Origin: Aerococcaceae bacterium DSM 111021 | GTDB taxonomy: Bacteria > Bacillota > Bacilli > Lactobacillales > Aerococcaceae | Assembly (NCBI GenBank): GCA_020112395.1 | Contig: JACCEK010000001.1 | Coordinates: forward strand, 124,001-188,000 | Reading direction: 5' to 3' | Length of the DNA: 64,000 bases | Translations under genes and position numbers: made by a program | In this document: positions 28,038-37,003 of the stretch, one piece after another | How the letters are laid out: each line of letters starts with the position of its first letter | Position numbering within the stretch: the first letter of the stretch is position 1 | Notes under the pieces: model-generated | The model's database searches: none | What the model saw: only the letters and a program-made list of their open reading frames with translations | Told to the model about the DNA's origin: nothing

Positions 28038-28642
28038 ATGATTTAATAAAAAGAGTATTTGGTGTATTGTTTGTATCAGGTGACGATGGGGTTAGTCGTC
28101 AAGAATTGGCTCAGAGTTTAGAAGAGCCCGTTAGCAAGATAGACAATTGTTTAGACCAATTAAAATTGAATTTTCAAATGGATGAGTTATCTCCTCTTGA
28201 AGTTGTCAATTTTAATCAAAGGTATCGTTTAATTACCAAGAAAGAATTAGCAAAAGATGTAGAAAGTTATGCACAGGCACCATTCTCACAAAATCTATCA
28301 AGAGCTTCGATTGAGACACTATCCATTATTGCATACAGACAGCCAATCACGCGAATGGCTATTGATGAAATAAGAGGAGTATCTTCGAGTAGTTTAATAC
28401 AAAAACTAGTTTCTCGAGATCTTATAAAGGAAATTGGCCGTATAGAAGCGCCCGGTCGTCCTGTATTGTACGGCGTAACCGATTATTTTATGGATTATTT
28501 TGGTTTAAAATCATTAGATGATTTACCAGAAATTGAACCCATTGCATTGAATGCTGAACTTGCCTCTGAAGAATTGTTTGACTTGAAGGAATGGCCAATA
28601 GAATTATATAACGAAGAAAATAATCAGAATGAGGATGAGTAA
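28034..28642 (+). CDS. scpB: Segregation and condensation protein B
   Basis: ScpB is a dimeric winged-helix subunit of the SMC-ScpAB condensin. Conserved stretches are 'LSRASIETLSIIAYRQPITR' and 'RGVSSSSLIQKL', plus 'GRPVLYGVTDYFMDYFGL'. It has 202 residues with an acidic Glu/Asn tail. The GTG start overlaps scpA by four bases. rluB begins four bases after its stop, the standard scpA-scpB-rluB cluster. Confidence 0.95.
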   Translation: MNDLIKRVFGVLFVSGDDGVSRQELAQSLEEPVSKIDNCLDQLKLNFQMDELSPLEVVNFNQRYRLITKKELAKDVESYAQAPFSQNLSRASIETLSIIAYRQPITRMAIDEIRGVSSSSLIQKLVSRDLIKEIGRIEAPGRPVLYGVTDYFMDYFGLKSLDDLPEIEPIALNAELASEELFDLKEWPIELYNEENNQNEDE

Positions 28643-28646
28643 TTAA

Positions 28647-29375
28647 ATGGAAAGATTACAAAAAGTAATGGCGAATGCTGGTGTCGCAAGTCGACGTAAA
28701 AGTGAGGATCTAATCGTTGAAGGTCACGTAAAAGTAAACGGAGAATTAATAACTACTCTGGGTACGAAAGTATCAAAAAGTGATATTATTGAAGTCGATG
28801 GCGTGCCGATTTATAAAGAAGAACCAAAATATATTATGCTTTATAAACCAAAAAATGTTATAAGTGCAGTGAGTGACCCTACGGATCGTAAAGTAGTCGT
28901 TGATTTCATTCATGGCGTGCAGGAACGTATTTATCCAATTGGACGCTTAGATTATGACACAACTGGTTTAATCTTATTAACTAATGATGGGGATTTTGCG
29001 AATTTATTAATGCATCCAAGGTACAATATTGATAAAGTATATATCGCAACTGTCAATGGGATAATAGAAACTAAAGCACTGAAGAAATTAGAACAAGGTA
29101 TTGTAATTGATGGAAGAAAAACATCTAAAGCGAAAGCTAAAGTTATCTCTATCAATAAAGAGAAGAAAACTTCCGTTGTTCAACTTACAATTCACGAAGG
29201 TTGGAACCACCAAGTAAAAAATATGTTTGAAGCTGTTGGTCATACAGTGTACCGTCTTAAACGTGAGCGATTCTCATTTCTAGATTTAGGAGGATTACAA
29301 CCAAGTGAGTGGCGTGACTTAACGGCATTTGAAGTTGATAAACTAAAAAAAATAGCAATGGCTGAAGAAGAATAA
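28647..29375 (+). CDS. rluB: 23S rRNA pseudouridine synthase RluB
   Basis: RluB isomerises a uridine in helix 89 of 23S rRNA. An N-terminal S4 domain (~1-60, 'LQKVMANAGVASRRKSEDLI') precedes the RsuA/RluB catalytic domain with 'PIGRLDYDTTGLILLTNDG', which holds the catalytic Asp. The length of 242 residues is typical. It is the last gene of the ribT-scpAB-rluB group, ending at a short terminator before the riboswitch. Confidence 0.95.
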   Translation: MERLQKVMANAGVASRRKSEDLIVEGHVKVNGELITTLGTKVSKSDIIEVDGVPIYKEEPKYIMLYKPKNVISAVSDPTDRKVVVDFIHGVQERIYPIGRLDYDTTGLILLTNDGDFANLLMHPRYNIDKVYIATVNGIIETKALKKLEQGIVIDGRKTSKAKAKVISINKEKKTSVVQLTIHEGWNHQVKNMFEAVGHTVYRLKRERFSFLDLGGLQPSEWRDLTAFEVDKLKKIAMAEEE

Positions 29376-29387
29376 TATATTATCCCT

Positions 29388-29412
29388 AAACACTTGTTTA
29401 CAAGTGTTTTTT
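29388..29412 (+). terminator. Terminator after rluB
   Basis: The arms AAACACTTG (29388-29396) and CAAGTGTTT (29401-29409) close a TTTA loop and are followed by a T-rich tail. Confidence 0.88.
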
Positions 29413-29520
29413 ATTTGAAAAATTTAAATAAGTTAAATTTTAATCATTGTATATATATTCACAAAGACTTGCTATATTCAAGTGGATATGCTATTATATA
29501 ACTAAATAAAATATAAATAC

Positions 29521-29636
29521 GTCTTCAGGGCAGGGTGTAATTCCCGACCGGTGGTAAAGTCCACGAACTCGAGAGATCGAGCCGATCTGGTGTAATTCCA
29601 GTACCGACAGTAAAGTCTGGATGGAAGAAGATTAAA
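29521..29636 (+). ncRNA. FMN riboswitch (RFN element)
   Basis: All conserved RFN blocks are present in order: 'CTTCAGGGCAGGGTG' then AATTCCC (from about 29523), 'GACCGGTGGT', 'AAAGTCCACGA', a variable arm, 'GCCGATCTGGTG', 'AATTCCAGTACCGACAG', 'AAAGTCTGGATG' and 'GAAGA' ending near 29632. It lies upstream of ribU with an intrinsic terminator between. High FMN should stop transcription before ribU, so riboflavin uptake is repressed when flavin is plentiful. Confidence 0.97.
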
Positions 29637-29669
29637 TGATATATGCTTTTTTAGTATATTCTTTTAAAG

Positions 29670-29718
29670 TACGTCTTTTTACCCTGAAGAATAAAGGGGT
29701 AAGAAGGCGTATTTTTTT
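29670..29718 (+). terminator. Expression-platform terminator of the FMN riboswitch
   Basis: TACGTCTTTTTACCC (29670-29684) pairs, with some G-U pairs, with GGGTAAGAAGGCGTA (29697-29711) and is followed by TTTTTTT. It lies between the FMN aptamer and the ribU start. Confidence 0.88.
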
Positions 29719-29745
29719 AGTCTTGAGACGAAGAAGGAGAAAGAA

Positions 29746-30351
29746 ATGCAAAACAGAACACGGGTTAGAACAATGATATTGTTGGCTATATTAGGAGCAT
29801 GGGCAGTTATATTGAGGTTTTTTGATTTTCCAATTTTACCAGTAGCACCATTTTTAAAAGTTGATTTTAGTGATTTGGCTGTATTAGTGGGGATGCTCGT
29901 AAATGGACCAGTAGGAATCATTACTGTAGCGTTTATACGTGATCTTATTAACTATATTCTTCAAGGTGGGGAAGCAGGATTTCCGATTGGCGCTGTTATG
30001 AGTTTTACTGCATCAGTCGTCATGTTTGTTCCGACACATTACATTTTGAATTCGTTACAAAATGTTAACTGGCGTGTAAAAGAAGTTTTAATGAGTCTAA
30101 CATTAATTGTGGGATTAGTTGTTTCAATGTCTTTAATAAATTATTTTGTTGCACTACCTATTTATACAACAGTTTTAAATTTTCCAATTGATGACTACTT
30201 CGGTTACGTTTTAGCAGTAGTAGCACCATTTAACTTGATTAAAGGGATTTTTCTAAGTGTGGGACAAATCCTTGTTCTAAAAATGGTTCCAAAATTATTA
30301 ATAAAAAGAAATACAATATACCCAGCTTATAACTCATTGAAATTAAATTAA
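29746..30351 (+). CDS. ribU: Riboflavin ECF transporter S-component RibU
   Basis: RibU is the membrane substrate-capture subunit for riboflavin; it works with a shared EcfA/EcfA'/EcfT energising module that is not in this window. It has 201 residues with about six hydrophobic helices. The conserved 'FLKVDFSDLAVLVGMLVNGP' motif of RibU lies at residues ~43-62. The substrate is strongly supported by the FMN riboswitch and attenuator directly upstream. This cell can import riboflavin; whether it also makes it cannot be told here. Confidence 0.96.
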   Translation: MQNRTRVRTMILLAILGAWAVILRFFDFPILPVAPFLKVDFSDLAVLVGMLVNGPVGIITVAFIRDLINYILQGGEAGFPIGAVMSFTASVVMFVPTHYILNSLQNVNWRVKEVLMSLTLIVGLVVSMSLINYFVALPIYTTVLNFPIDDYFGYVLAVVAPFNLIKGIFLSVGQILVLKMVPKLLIKRNTIYPAYNSLKLN

Positions 30352-30357
30352 ACATTT

Positions 30358-30402
30358 AGCGGATAGTTCACTTTGATATAAGTGAATTTATCCGCTTTTT
30401 AG
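30358..30402 (+). terminator. Terminator after ribU
   Basis: AGCGGATAGTTCACTT (30358-30373) pairs with the mirrored AAGTGAATTTATCCGCT (30380-30396), with one bulge, and is followed by TTTT. Confidence 0.9.
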
Positions 30403-30749
30403 TTTAAACATCCATTTTTGATAGGTATTTTTAATACTAAGTTATTGTAAAAATCATTCTTTATTACACATATTACATGCATAGAAATATGGAATAATAT
30501 AAAGCTAAATAATAATAATTAATATATTGGTGGAATAAGCTGATAAATAATGTATAATGTAGAATGATAAAGCAAACCTGTTTGTTCTATTACCATTGCT
30601 TTACAATTGCTTATCAATATTATGTTATTGATAATAGTTTTCTTTTTATTTAGCAAAAAATCAATAGAGTTATGGTAATATAATGGGGTAAGTTAACTAT
30701 GTATTAAAGATGAATCATCATTAACTATGCATATTTAGGAGGGATTCTT
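30403..30749. other. Non-coding interval between ribU and the LysM gene
   Basis: About 350 AT-rich bases without a credible gene. It contains TATAAT at 30553-30558, two successive hairpins ending in a T-rich tail (30570-30645), and a second TATAAT at 30679-30684 that could serve the LysM gene. The middle segment looks like a short independent transcript or an attenuated leader; it is listed separately. Confidence 0.4.
30565..30645 (+). ncRNA. Possible small RNA or attenuated leader upstream of the LysM gene
   Basis: A -10-like TATAAT (30553-30558) is followed by hairpin 1, AAAGCAA (30570-30576) with TTGCTTT (about 30596-30602), and hairpin 2, TTATCAATA (30611-30619) with TATTGATAA (30626-30634), then TAGTTTTCTTTTT. 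TTGCTTATCA near 30607 could compete with TTGCTTT for the first arm. The pattern of promoter, structure and U-rich end is seen in the sequence; that it is transcribed is inference. It matches no riboswitch class I recognise. Confidence 0.3.
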
Positions 30750-31409
30750 ATGTCTAAAGAACAAGATAAAGATCAAGAAGTTTTCGAATCAGAGGTTGAA
30801 GAAACGGTCGAAGAGACGCCTTCAAAAAAAGATAGCAAACCTTGGAATCGTAAATTCGGAGAAGATGAAAATTTAAAAAACCGTCAGTATTCACGTACTG
30901 CACGCAACCAGCCTGCGAAAGAAGCAACTACACTTTCTAAAGTGTTATTATTTATAATTGTTGTTACAGTTATTGCTCCTTTTTTACTGTTTATTTTCGT
31001 TAACGCACAACGCAGTAATGATGAAATACCAAATCGCAGTGCAGAGCAAATTAATATTTCTAGAAATTCAGAGATATCACAATTATCAAGTGCCGATGAA
31101 AGTGAATCCACGTCTGATGAGAGTGAAAGTGTAGAGGAATCAAGTTCTGAAATCAGCAGGGAGCCAATTGAACCTGAGGAATCGATTGAAACAGTACCAG
31201 AAACGCCACCTACACCGACTGTTCCAGAAGTGCCTGCGACGCCAATTGAAACACCGCCGACAACAGGTGGAACGTATATTGTCCAAGCTGGAGATTCATG
31301 GTACGGTATTGCTAGAAATAACGGGGTGGATCTGAATGCTTTATTAAACGCCAATGGTGCGTCAACTGAAACTGCAATCTTCCCAGGAGAAGCTATTTTA
31401 TTACCTTAG
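30750..31409 (+). CDS. LysM-domain surface protein, SAG1386/EF1546 family
   Basis: This is a single-pass membrane protein with an extracellular peptidoglycan-binding LysM domain. Residues ~1-60 are charged and cytoplasmic, a transmembrane helix covers ~64-86 ('VLLFIIVVTVIAPFLLFIFV'), a Ser/Glu- then Pro/Thr-rich stalk follows (~95-172), and one LysM motif ends the protein ('YIVQAGDSWYGIARNN' to 'FPGEAILLP'). The position directly upstream of cmk-rpsA-der-hup matches EF1546 of Enterococcus and YpbE of Bacillus. Its molecular role is not established. The stalk is low complexity, so length will vary between strains. Confidence 0.88.
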   Translation: MSKEQDKDQEVFESEVEETVEETPSKKDSKPWNRKFGEDENLKNRQYSRTARNQPAKEATTLSKVLLFIIVVTVIAPFLLFIFVNAQRSNDEIPNRSAEQINISRNSEISQLSSADESESTSDESESVEESSSEISREPIEPEESIETVPETPPTPTVPEVPATPIETPPTTGGTYIVQAGDSWYGIARNNGVDLNALLNANGASTETAIFPGEAILLP

Positions 31410-31485
31410 TACAAATGAATGAATATAAAAAATAGAGATCTGTAAGAGGGTCTCTATTTATTTTGATTAAAAAGGAGAATTTTAA

Positions 31486-32154
31486 ATGTCGAATTATCAA
31501 ATTGCTATTGACGGACCGTCATCATCTGGAAAAAGTTCAGTTGCGCAAGAAATTGCTAAAGAGTTAAATATTATATATATAGATACTGGCGCAATGTACC
31601 GAGCTGTTACATTAGCTGCTTTGCAAGCAAATATCGAACCAAGTGATTCTGAAAATATAAAAAAACTGTTGCCGACAATAGAATTGAATTTTACCCGATC
31701 AGCAGAGGATGCACAGGAAATGTACTTAAATGACAAGAACGTTAGTCGAGAAATACGGTCAGACGAAGTAACTGCTAATGTTTCAGAGGTATCAGCTTAT
31801 TCTTTTGTTCGAGAAGAATTAGTGGAAATTCAACGTAATATGGCTAGCACACACTCTGTCGTCATGGATGGAAGAGATATTGGTACCGTAGTATTACCGA
31901 ATGCACCATATAAATTCTTCTTGAATGCATCAGCAGAAGTACGTGCAATGCGCCGTTACAAAGAGAATATTCAAAAGGGTTTGTCAAATCAATCTCTTGA
32001 AGAAATTGAAAAAAGTATCATAGCGCGTGATCATTATGATTCAAATCGTGAACATAGTCCCTTGGTTAAAGCAGATGATGCGATTGAGTTAGAAACTAGT
32101 AATTTATCTGTGCAACAAGTTGTAAATATAATAATTGAACAGTTAGATAAATAA
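31486..32154 (+). CDS. cmk: Cytidylate kinase
   Basis: Cmk phosphorylates CMP and dCMP to the diphosphates. The P-loop 'IDGPSSSGKSSVAQ' is at residues ~7-20, with 'DTGAMYRAVT' for nucleoside-monophosphate binding and 'MDGRDIGTVVLP' in the core. The length of 222 residues is standard. It lies 76 bases after the LysM gene and precedes rpsA, the conserved cmk-rpsA pairing. Confidence 0.97.
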   Translation: MSNYQIAIDGPSSSGKSSVAQEIAKELNIIYIDTGAMYRAVTLAALQANIEPSDSENIKKLLPTIELNFTRSAEDAQEMYLNDKNVSREIRSDEVTANVSEVSAYSFVREELVEIQRNMASTHSVVMDGRDIGTVVLPNAPYKFFLNASAEVRAMRRYKENIQKGLSNQSLEEIEKSIIARDHYDSNREHSPLVKADDAIELETSNLSVQQVVNIIIEQLDK

Positions 32155-32208
32155 GAGGCGCTAAATAGCGATTAAATTGTCATTTTACTAGACTGATGAC
32201 TTAATTTT

Positions 32209-32217
32209 TGGTATGAT
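32209..32217 (+). promoter_or_regulatory. Extended -10 promoter for rpsA
   Basis: TGGTATGAT (TG, one base, TATGAT) lies 74 bases before the rpsA start, with TAGACT 17 bases further upstream as a weak -35. Transcription would begin near 32224, just ahead of a hairpin. Confidence 0.5.
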
Positions 32218-32229
32218 ATATTCATATAC

Positions 32230-32263
32230 GGTTCTTAAATTTTAAGAAGAACCACTATTTTTT
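32230..32263 (+). promoter_or_regulatory. Leader hairpin with T tract before rpsA
   Basis: GGTTCTT (32230-32236) pairs with AAGAACC (32247-32253), followed by ACTATTTTTT. It sits between the proposed promoter and the ribosome binding site. It could be a weak attenuator, a terminator for cmk read-through, or a 5' stabilising hairpin. Confidence 0.4.
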
Positions 32264-32290
32264 AGGTAACGCTTAGGAGGAAATGGGTAA

Positions 32291-33634
32291 ATGTCAGAGT
32301 TTGTAGAAAATCAAGAATTAAATGAGAACGAAGAAGTGGTTGAAGAGACAGAATCTACTGAGGTAGAAGAATCTATGGAGACTATGGAAGACGCTTTAGA
32401 TAGCGTTAAAGAGATTAAAGTTGGAGATACTGTTCAAGGTGATGTATTAGCCTTTGATGACAATCAAGTGCGAGTTTCTATTCAAGAAAGTGGCGGACTT
32501 GAAGGAGTTATTCCACGTAATGAATTATCAGCTACACCTGTTGAAAATTTAACAGACGTTGTTAATATTGGTGATGAAATCGAATTAGTGGTATTAAAAC
32601 CAATTAAAGATAAAGAAAATGGAAACTTTTTATTATCTAAAAAACGTGTAGATGCTAAAAAAGTTTGGGAAGAATTACAAGTTAAATTTGAAAACGAAGA
32701 AGTTATCGAAGCTCCAGTTAAAAACGTTGTAAAAGGCGGATTAGTTGTAGATGCTGGTGTTCGTGGATTCGTTCCAGCTTCAATGGTTGAAGATCACTTC
32801 GTAGAAGACTTCACACCATATGTTGGTCAAACTTTAAAATTTGTTATTGTTGAGATTGAACCAAGTGAAAACCGATTAATCTTATCTCATAAAGAAATTG
32901 CACGTAAAGAAAGCGAAGCAAAACGTTCTGAACGTTTAGCTGATTTAGCTGTTGGTGCAGTTGTTGAAGGTACAGTAGCTCGATTAGTAAACTTCGGTGC
33001 ATTTATCGATTTAGGTGGCGTTGACGGACTAGTTCACATTAGCCGTATTGCTCACGAACACGTTGATAAACCAAGTGATTATTTAACACCAGGTGAAACT
33101 GTAAATGTTAAAGTTCTTTCTGTAGATGAAGAAGATGGACGCGTGTCATTATCAATTAAAGACACATTAGACGGACCATGGGATAACATCGAAGAAAAAG
33201 CTCCAGAAGGTTCAGAATTAAAAGGTACTGTTAAACGCTTAACTAGCTTTGGTGCCTTTGTTGAAGTCTTCGCAGGAGTTGAGGGATTAGTGCATATTTC
33301 ACAAATCGCTCACGAACATATTGCAACACCTCACGAACGCCTTGAAGAAGGTCAAGAAATTGATGTTAAAGTATTAAGCGTAGATCCAGAACAAAACCGC
33401 TTATCACTTTCAGTTAAAGCTCTTTTAGAGCAACCAGAAGGTATGGAAGAAGCTCCAGCTCCTGCAGCTAGCAACTCTAACAAACCTCGTCGTGAAAACA
33501 ACAAACGTAATACAGGTAACAAAAAACAAAACCGTCAAAGAAATAACTTCCAAGACTCATCTGATGACAGCGATTCAGGATTTACTTTAGCTGACATGTT
33601 AGGTGATCAATTAGACCAATTCAAAGGTGAATAG
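32291..33634 (+). CDS. rpsA: Ribosomal protein S1 homologue (four S1 domains)
   Basis: This RNA-binding protein is built of four tandem S1 OB-fold repeats (~45-110, ~130-195, ~215-285 and ~300-372). Repeats 3 and 4 carry the near-identical '[20 protein letters not shown]' and '[20 protein letters not shown]' cores. A very acidic N-terminus (~40 residues) and a basic Lys/Asn/Arg-rich C-terminal stretch (~395-420) flank them. Low-G+C Gram-positives have this four-domain form instead of the six-domain proteobacterial S1. It probably helps mRNA engage the ribosome. Its codon use looks biased, suggesting strong expression. It has its own promoter. Confidence 0.95.
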   Translation: MSEFVENQELNENEEVVEETESTEVEESMETMEDALDSVKEIKVGDTVQGDVLAFDDNQVRVSIQESGGLEGVIPRNELSATPVENLTDVVNIGDEIELVVLKPIKDKENGNFLLSKKRVDAKKVWEELQVKFENEEVIEAPVKNVVKGGLVVDAGVRGFVPASMVEDHFVEDFTPYVGQTLKFVIVEIEPSENRLILSHKEIARKESEAKRSERLADLAVGAVVEGTVARLVNFGAFIDLGGVDGLVHISRIAHEHVDKPSDYLTPGETVNVKVLSVDEEDGRVSLSIKDTLDGPWDNIEEKAPEGSELKGTVKRLTSFGAFVEVFAGVEGLVHISQIAHEHIATPHERLEEGQEIDVKVLSVDPEQNRLSLSVKALLEQPEGMEEAPAPAASNSNKPRRENNKRNTGNKKQNRQRNNFQDSSDDSDSGFTLADMLGDQLDQFKGE

Positions 33635-33660
33635 GAATAATTTTTTGACTGAAAGAACGA

Positions 33661-33690
33661 GGCTGACTTTTAATTAGTCAGTCTTTTCTT
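33661..33690 (+). terminator. Terminator after rpsA
   Basis: GGCTGACT (33661-33668) pairs with AGTCAGTC (33676-33683), with one G-T pair, and is followed by TTTTCTT. Confidence 0.75.
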
Positions 33691-33710
33691 AATTTATGGA
33701 GGTGAAATGA

Positions 33711-35027
33711 ATGAGTAAAGTTCCAGTAGTCGCTTTAGTAGGTCGTCCTAATGTTGGAAAATCTACAATATTCAATCGACTTATCGGAGAAAGAGTTTCA
33801 ATTGTTGAAGATCACCCTGGTGTAACTCGTGATCGTATATATGCAACTGGTAAGTGGATTGGTAAAGAATATCGATTGATTGATACCGGTGGTATTGACA
33901 TGAGCAATGAACCATTGATGAATCAAGTTCGTTACCAAGCCGATTTAGCTATGGATGAGGCTGATGTCATAGTAATGGTAACTAGTGTACGAGAAGGAGT
34001 TACTAACGAAGACGAAGCAGTAGCTCAAAGATTGCACCGTACCAACAAACCAGTTGTACTTGCAATCAATAAAGCTGATAATCCAGAACAACGTCAAATG
34101 GTATATGATTTCTACACACTTGGATTAGGAGAACCAATACCTATTTCTGGTTCTCACGGTACTGGTATCGGTGATTTACTAGATGAGATAGTTGGATTAT
34201 TTCCAGAGGACTCTAGTGATACAGATGATGATGATTCAATTAAATTTAGTTTTATTGGGCGTCCAAACGTTGGTAAATCAAGTTTAGTGAATTCAATCTT
34301 AAAAGAAGAACGTGTCATTGTTTCCAATATTGAAGGAACTACACGTGAAGCTGTAGATACTAAATTCAAAACTGCAGATGGAAAAGAATATACGATGATT
34401 GATACTGCAGGTATTCGAAAAAAAGGTAAAGTTTGGGAGAATACTGAGAAATATAGTGTAATGCGAGCTTTATCAGCTATTGAACGAAGTGATATTGTTT
34501 GTATGGTTTTAGATGCAGAAACTGGTATTATCGAACAAGATAAACGAGTAGCGGGATATGCATATGAAGCAGGAAAAGGTATTATAATTATTGTTAATAA
34601 ATGGGATGCAGTTGATAAAAGTGATAATAAATTTGATGAATTTACGAAGGAAATTCGTAAGGAGTTTCAATATTTACGTTTTGCTCCGATTCTTTTTGTT
34701 AGTGCTATGACTGGTCAAAGATTAAATAAACTTCCAGAATTAATTAATATGATTCATGAAAATCGTGGAAGACGTGTTCAATCATCCGTCTTAAATAACG
34801 TATTGATGGATGCAGTAGCTATGAACCCTACGCCTACAGACAAAGGAAGACGATTAAAGATTTACTACATGACGCAAGTTGCAGTGAATCCACCGACATT
34901 CGTAGTCTTTGTTAATGATGTGGAATTAATGCACTTTAGTTACGAACGATTTTTAGAGAATCAGCTACGTGAAAGCTTTTTCTTTGAAGGAACACCAATA
35001 CATATAATTACGCGAGCGCGTTCATAA
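33711..35027 (+). CDS. der: Ribosome biogenesis GTPase Der (EngA)
   Basis: Der is a double GTPase needed for 50S maturation. Two G domains are visible: 'GRPNVGKST' (~9-17) with 'DTGGI', and 'GRPNVGKSS' (~183-191) with 'DTAGI' and 'NKWD'. A C-terminal KH-like domain follows. The length of 438 residues is standard. The ATG at 33711 follows GGAGGTG; the ATG four bases earlier is in another frame. hup follows after 155 bases with its own upstream region. Confidence 0.97.
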   Translation: MSKVPVVALVGRPNVGKSTIFNRLIGERVSIVEDHPGVTRDRIYATGKWIGKEYRLIDTGGIDMSNEPLMNQVRYQADLAMDEADVIVMVTSVREGVTNEDEAVAQRLHRTNKPVVLAINKADNPEQRQMVYDFYTLGLGEPIPISGSHGTGIGDLLDEIVGLFPEDSSDTDDDDSIKFSFIGRPNVGKSSLVNSILKEERVIVSNIEGTTREAVDTKFKTADGKEYTMIDTAGIRKKGKVWENTEKYSVMRALSAIERSDIVCMVLDAETGIIEQDKRVAGYAYEAGKGIIIIVNKWDAVDKSDNKFDEFTKEIRKEFQYLRFAPILFVSAMTGQRLNKLPELINMIHENRGRRVQSSVLNNVLMDAVAMNPTPTDKGRRLKIYYMTQVAVNPPTFVVFVNDVELMHFSYERFLENQLRESFFFEGTPIHIITRARS

Positions 35028-35182
35028 TACTTAAATATTCGTCTAGTTTTACTCAAGAATAGTGTAAAACGTTGTATTATAAGCATTTATGTGTTATTCT
35101 AAGTAATGAAATATCCGTTAAAGAGATGTGGTATATTTCAAATATCTCAAAACTATGAGGATTTACATAAGGAGGAATACTA

Positions 35183-35458
35183 ATGGCAAATAAAGCACAA
35201 TTAGTAGAAAAAGTAGCAGAAAAAACAAACTTAACTAAGAAAGATGTTACAGCGGCAGTAGAGGCGTTATTCGAAACTATCGAAGAAACTTTAGCTTCTG
35301 GAGACAAAGTTCAAGTTATCGGTTTCGGTACATTTGAAGTTCGTGACAGAGCTGCTCGTAAAGGTCGTAACCCACAAACTGGAGAAGAAATTCAAATTCC
35401 AGCAAGTAAAGTACCAGGATTCAAAGCTGGTAAAGCACTTAAAGAAGCTGTAAAATAA
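35183..35458 (+). CDS. hup: DNA-binding protein HU
   Basis: HU is a dimeric histone-like protein that bends and compacts DNA. The 91-residue sequence has the standard HU fold, with the '[20 protein letters not shown]' DNA-binding arm at ~46-65 and the closing '[14 protein letters not shown]'. AAGGAGGA precedes the start. Expression is likely strong, with its own promoter in the 155-base gap after der and a terminator immediately after. Confidence 0.97.
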   Translation: MANKAQLVEKVAEKTNLTKKDVTAAVEALFETIEETLASGDKVQVIGFGTFEVRDRAARKGRNPQTGEEIQIPASKVPGFKAGKALKEAVK

Positions 35459-35470
35459 TTCAGTAATCTT

Positions 35471-35504
35471 ACCTCTAGAGCCATTAGGCTTTAGAGGTTT
35501 TTTG
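35471..35504 (+). terminator. Terminator after hup
   Basis: ACCTCTAGAGCC (35471-35482) pairs with GGCTTTAGAGGT (35487-35498), with one mismatch, followed by TTTTTTG. Confidence 0.9.
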
Positions 35505-35635
35505 TTTACACAAAGCGGATATAAACTTCTTTCTTACCAAATTACGAACTACGATAATCATTTTTTAACCAATCAAACATTATCTTCAAGTTTTGCATAT
35601 TAATTTTGGCAACTATAGATGTCGATGGTATAATA

Positions 35636-35644
35636 ACTAAGAAT
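35636..35644 (+). promoter_or_regulatory. Extended -10 promoter for ypiA-reoY-cca
   Basis: TGGTATAAT (TG, one base, perfect TATAAT) ends 20 bases before the ypiA start, giving a very short leader that starts almost at the AAAGGAGGGG ribosome binding site. Confidence 0.5.
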
Positions 35645-35664
35645 GAGTAAAGGAGGGGTTAATA

Positions 35665-36999
35665 ATGACTATCTTAGATGAGATATTAGAAGACTTAGGA
35701 AATGTTGAAACAATTGAGGAGCAACGTTTAGTTATTATTGATTATATAGAACGAGCAAGTGTGGATAGTAGTTATATTCCCGCGTTAGAAAGCTTGGCAG
35801 ATGTATTATTTAAAACTGGTTCTATTAACCAAGGGTTAACTGTCTTAATTGAATTATATGAATTGAAACAATACAAAAAATATGCGAAGCGAATTGTAAA
35901 AAAATTATATCAATATGAAGAATACGATAAAGCTTATTTTTATTGGTTAGACTTAGCTAAGTCTGACAAAGATGATCCTGAGCTCAAATTATTAGAAGCA
36001 AGGCTACTGAAGCAATTGAATCGTCACACTGAAGCAATTGATATGTATCGTAAGCTGATTAAGCAATTTCCAACTTTAGCAGAAGCATACGAAGATCTAG
36101 GTGATATATACTTAGAACAACACAATACGAGTCAAGCAGAGAACTATTATAGAGCTATTTATAATTACTTAGATGATTATGGAAATATAAGAGATGTTCG
36201 GTTGAAACTTGTAGAAGTAGAATCTTTAAAAGAAATTTTAGACTTGGCAGCCGTTCAGCAATTAGAAAAAGATGATCGTATACCTCTTGAAACTGAAGAT
36301 GAGTTCTTTGTGTTTGCAAATGTTTTTGCTTCATTATACCAATTTGAAAAAGCGATTGAATATGCTAAAAAAGCATTACAAAAGAGTCCAAATAATATTA
36401 ATTATTCGCTTCTATTAATAGAACTTTACAAGGCAACGGGGCAAAAAACGAGTCTTTATAAAGAACTAGCATGGTCTGCAAAAACACTGCCACCATTTGA
36501 TCCAACTATTTTAAAAATTGCAAAAGTTGCTTATGATGTGGATCACTTAAATGATGAAATTATTCAAAAATTAATTGATTTTTCAAATCTAATAGATAAT
36601 AGTGAAGATTTTTATTTAGTTACTGATATTATTGTCAACTACTATTTAAAACAAGGTGATGCTGCTCAAGCTTTACATTTACTCCGAGTTTTGGAAGGGC
36701 AGCAAATCGATCATGAGTATATGAGTTATCACTTTGCAATTGTGTATGAAGAATTGGGTCTAACTGATAAAGCAGAGGAAGATTACTTAACTGCACTGGA
36801 ATATATACTGCCTCAAGAGGAGCTAGCTTTCCGTGTTGCTAATTTTTATCTATCTAATAATGAAATTGACAAAGCCTTAGAAATTTCAACGCGTTATCAA
36901 AATACACTTTATGATATACCAAAATTAAAGACATTAAGAAAAGAAATTTGTTCACGAAATGACTTATCAGATTTAGATGAATTTAAAGAGTGGGAGTAA
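35665..36999 (+). CDS. ypiA: Tetratricopeptide repeat protein, YpiA-like
   Basis: The protein is soluble, has 444 residues and consists of helical TPR repeats throughout (for example 'AEAYEDLGDIYLEQHNTSQA' and 'EKAIEYAKKALQKSPNNINY'). It matches YpiA of Bacillus in type and, importantly, in position directly before the ypiB/reoY gene. TPR arrays are protein-binding scaffolds. The partner is unknown; since its neighbour ReoY takes part in regulated proteolysis of MurA, a role in the same process is a reasonable guess but unproven. The reoY start lies four bases after its stop, implying coupling. Confidence 0.82.
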   Translation: MTILDEILEDLGNVETIEEQRLVIIDYIERASVDSSYIPALESLADVLFKTGSINQGLTVLIELYELKQYKKYAKRIVKKLYQYEEYDKAYFYWLDLAKSDKDDPELKLLEARLLKQLNRHTEAIDMYRKLIKQFPTLAEAYEDLGDIYLEQHNTSQAENYYRAIYNYLDDYGNIRDVRLKLVEVESLKEILDLAAVQQLEKDDRIPLETEDEFFVFANVFASLYQFEKAIEYAKKALQKSPNNINYSLLLIELYKATGQKTSLYKELAWSAKTLPPFDPTILKIAKVAYDVDHLNDEIIQKLIDFSNLIDNSEDFYLVTDIIVNYYLKQGDAAQALHLLRVLEGQQIDHEYMSYHFAIVYEELGLTDKAEEDYLTALEYILPQEELAFRVANFYLSNNEIDKALEISTRYQNTLYDIPKLKTLRKEICSRNDLSDLDEFKEWE

Positions 37000-37003
37000 T
37001 ATT

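Noticed and set aside
30884-31354. Antisense reading frame of 156 codons opposite the LysM gene
   Set aside because: It mirrors the Ser/Glu/Pro-rich stalk, lacks a ribosome binding site, and has low-complexity composition. The LysM frame explains the sequence.
33000-33420. Internal repeats in rpsA considered as a DNA repeat array
   Set aside because: They encode the repeated S1 domains (FGAF...GLVHIS), so they are protein repeats under coding constraint.
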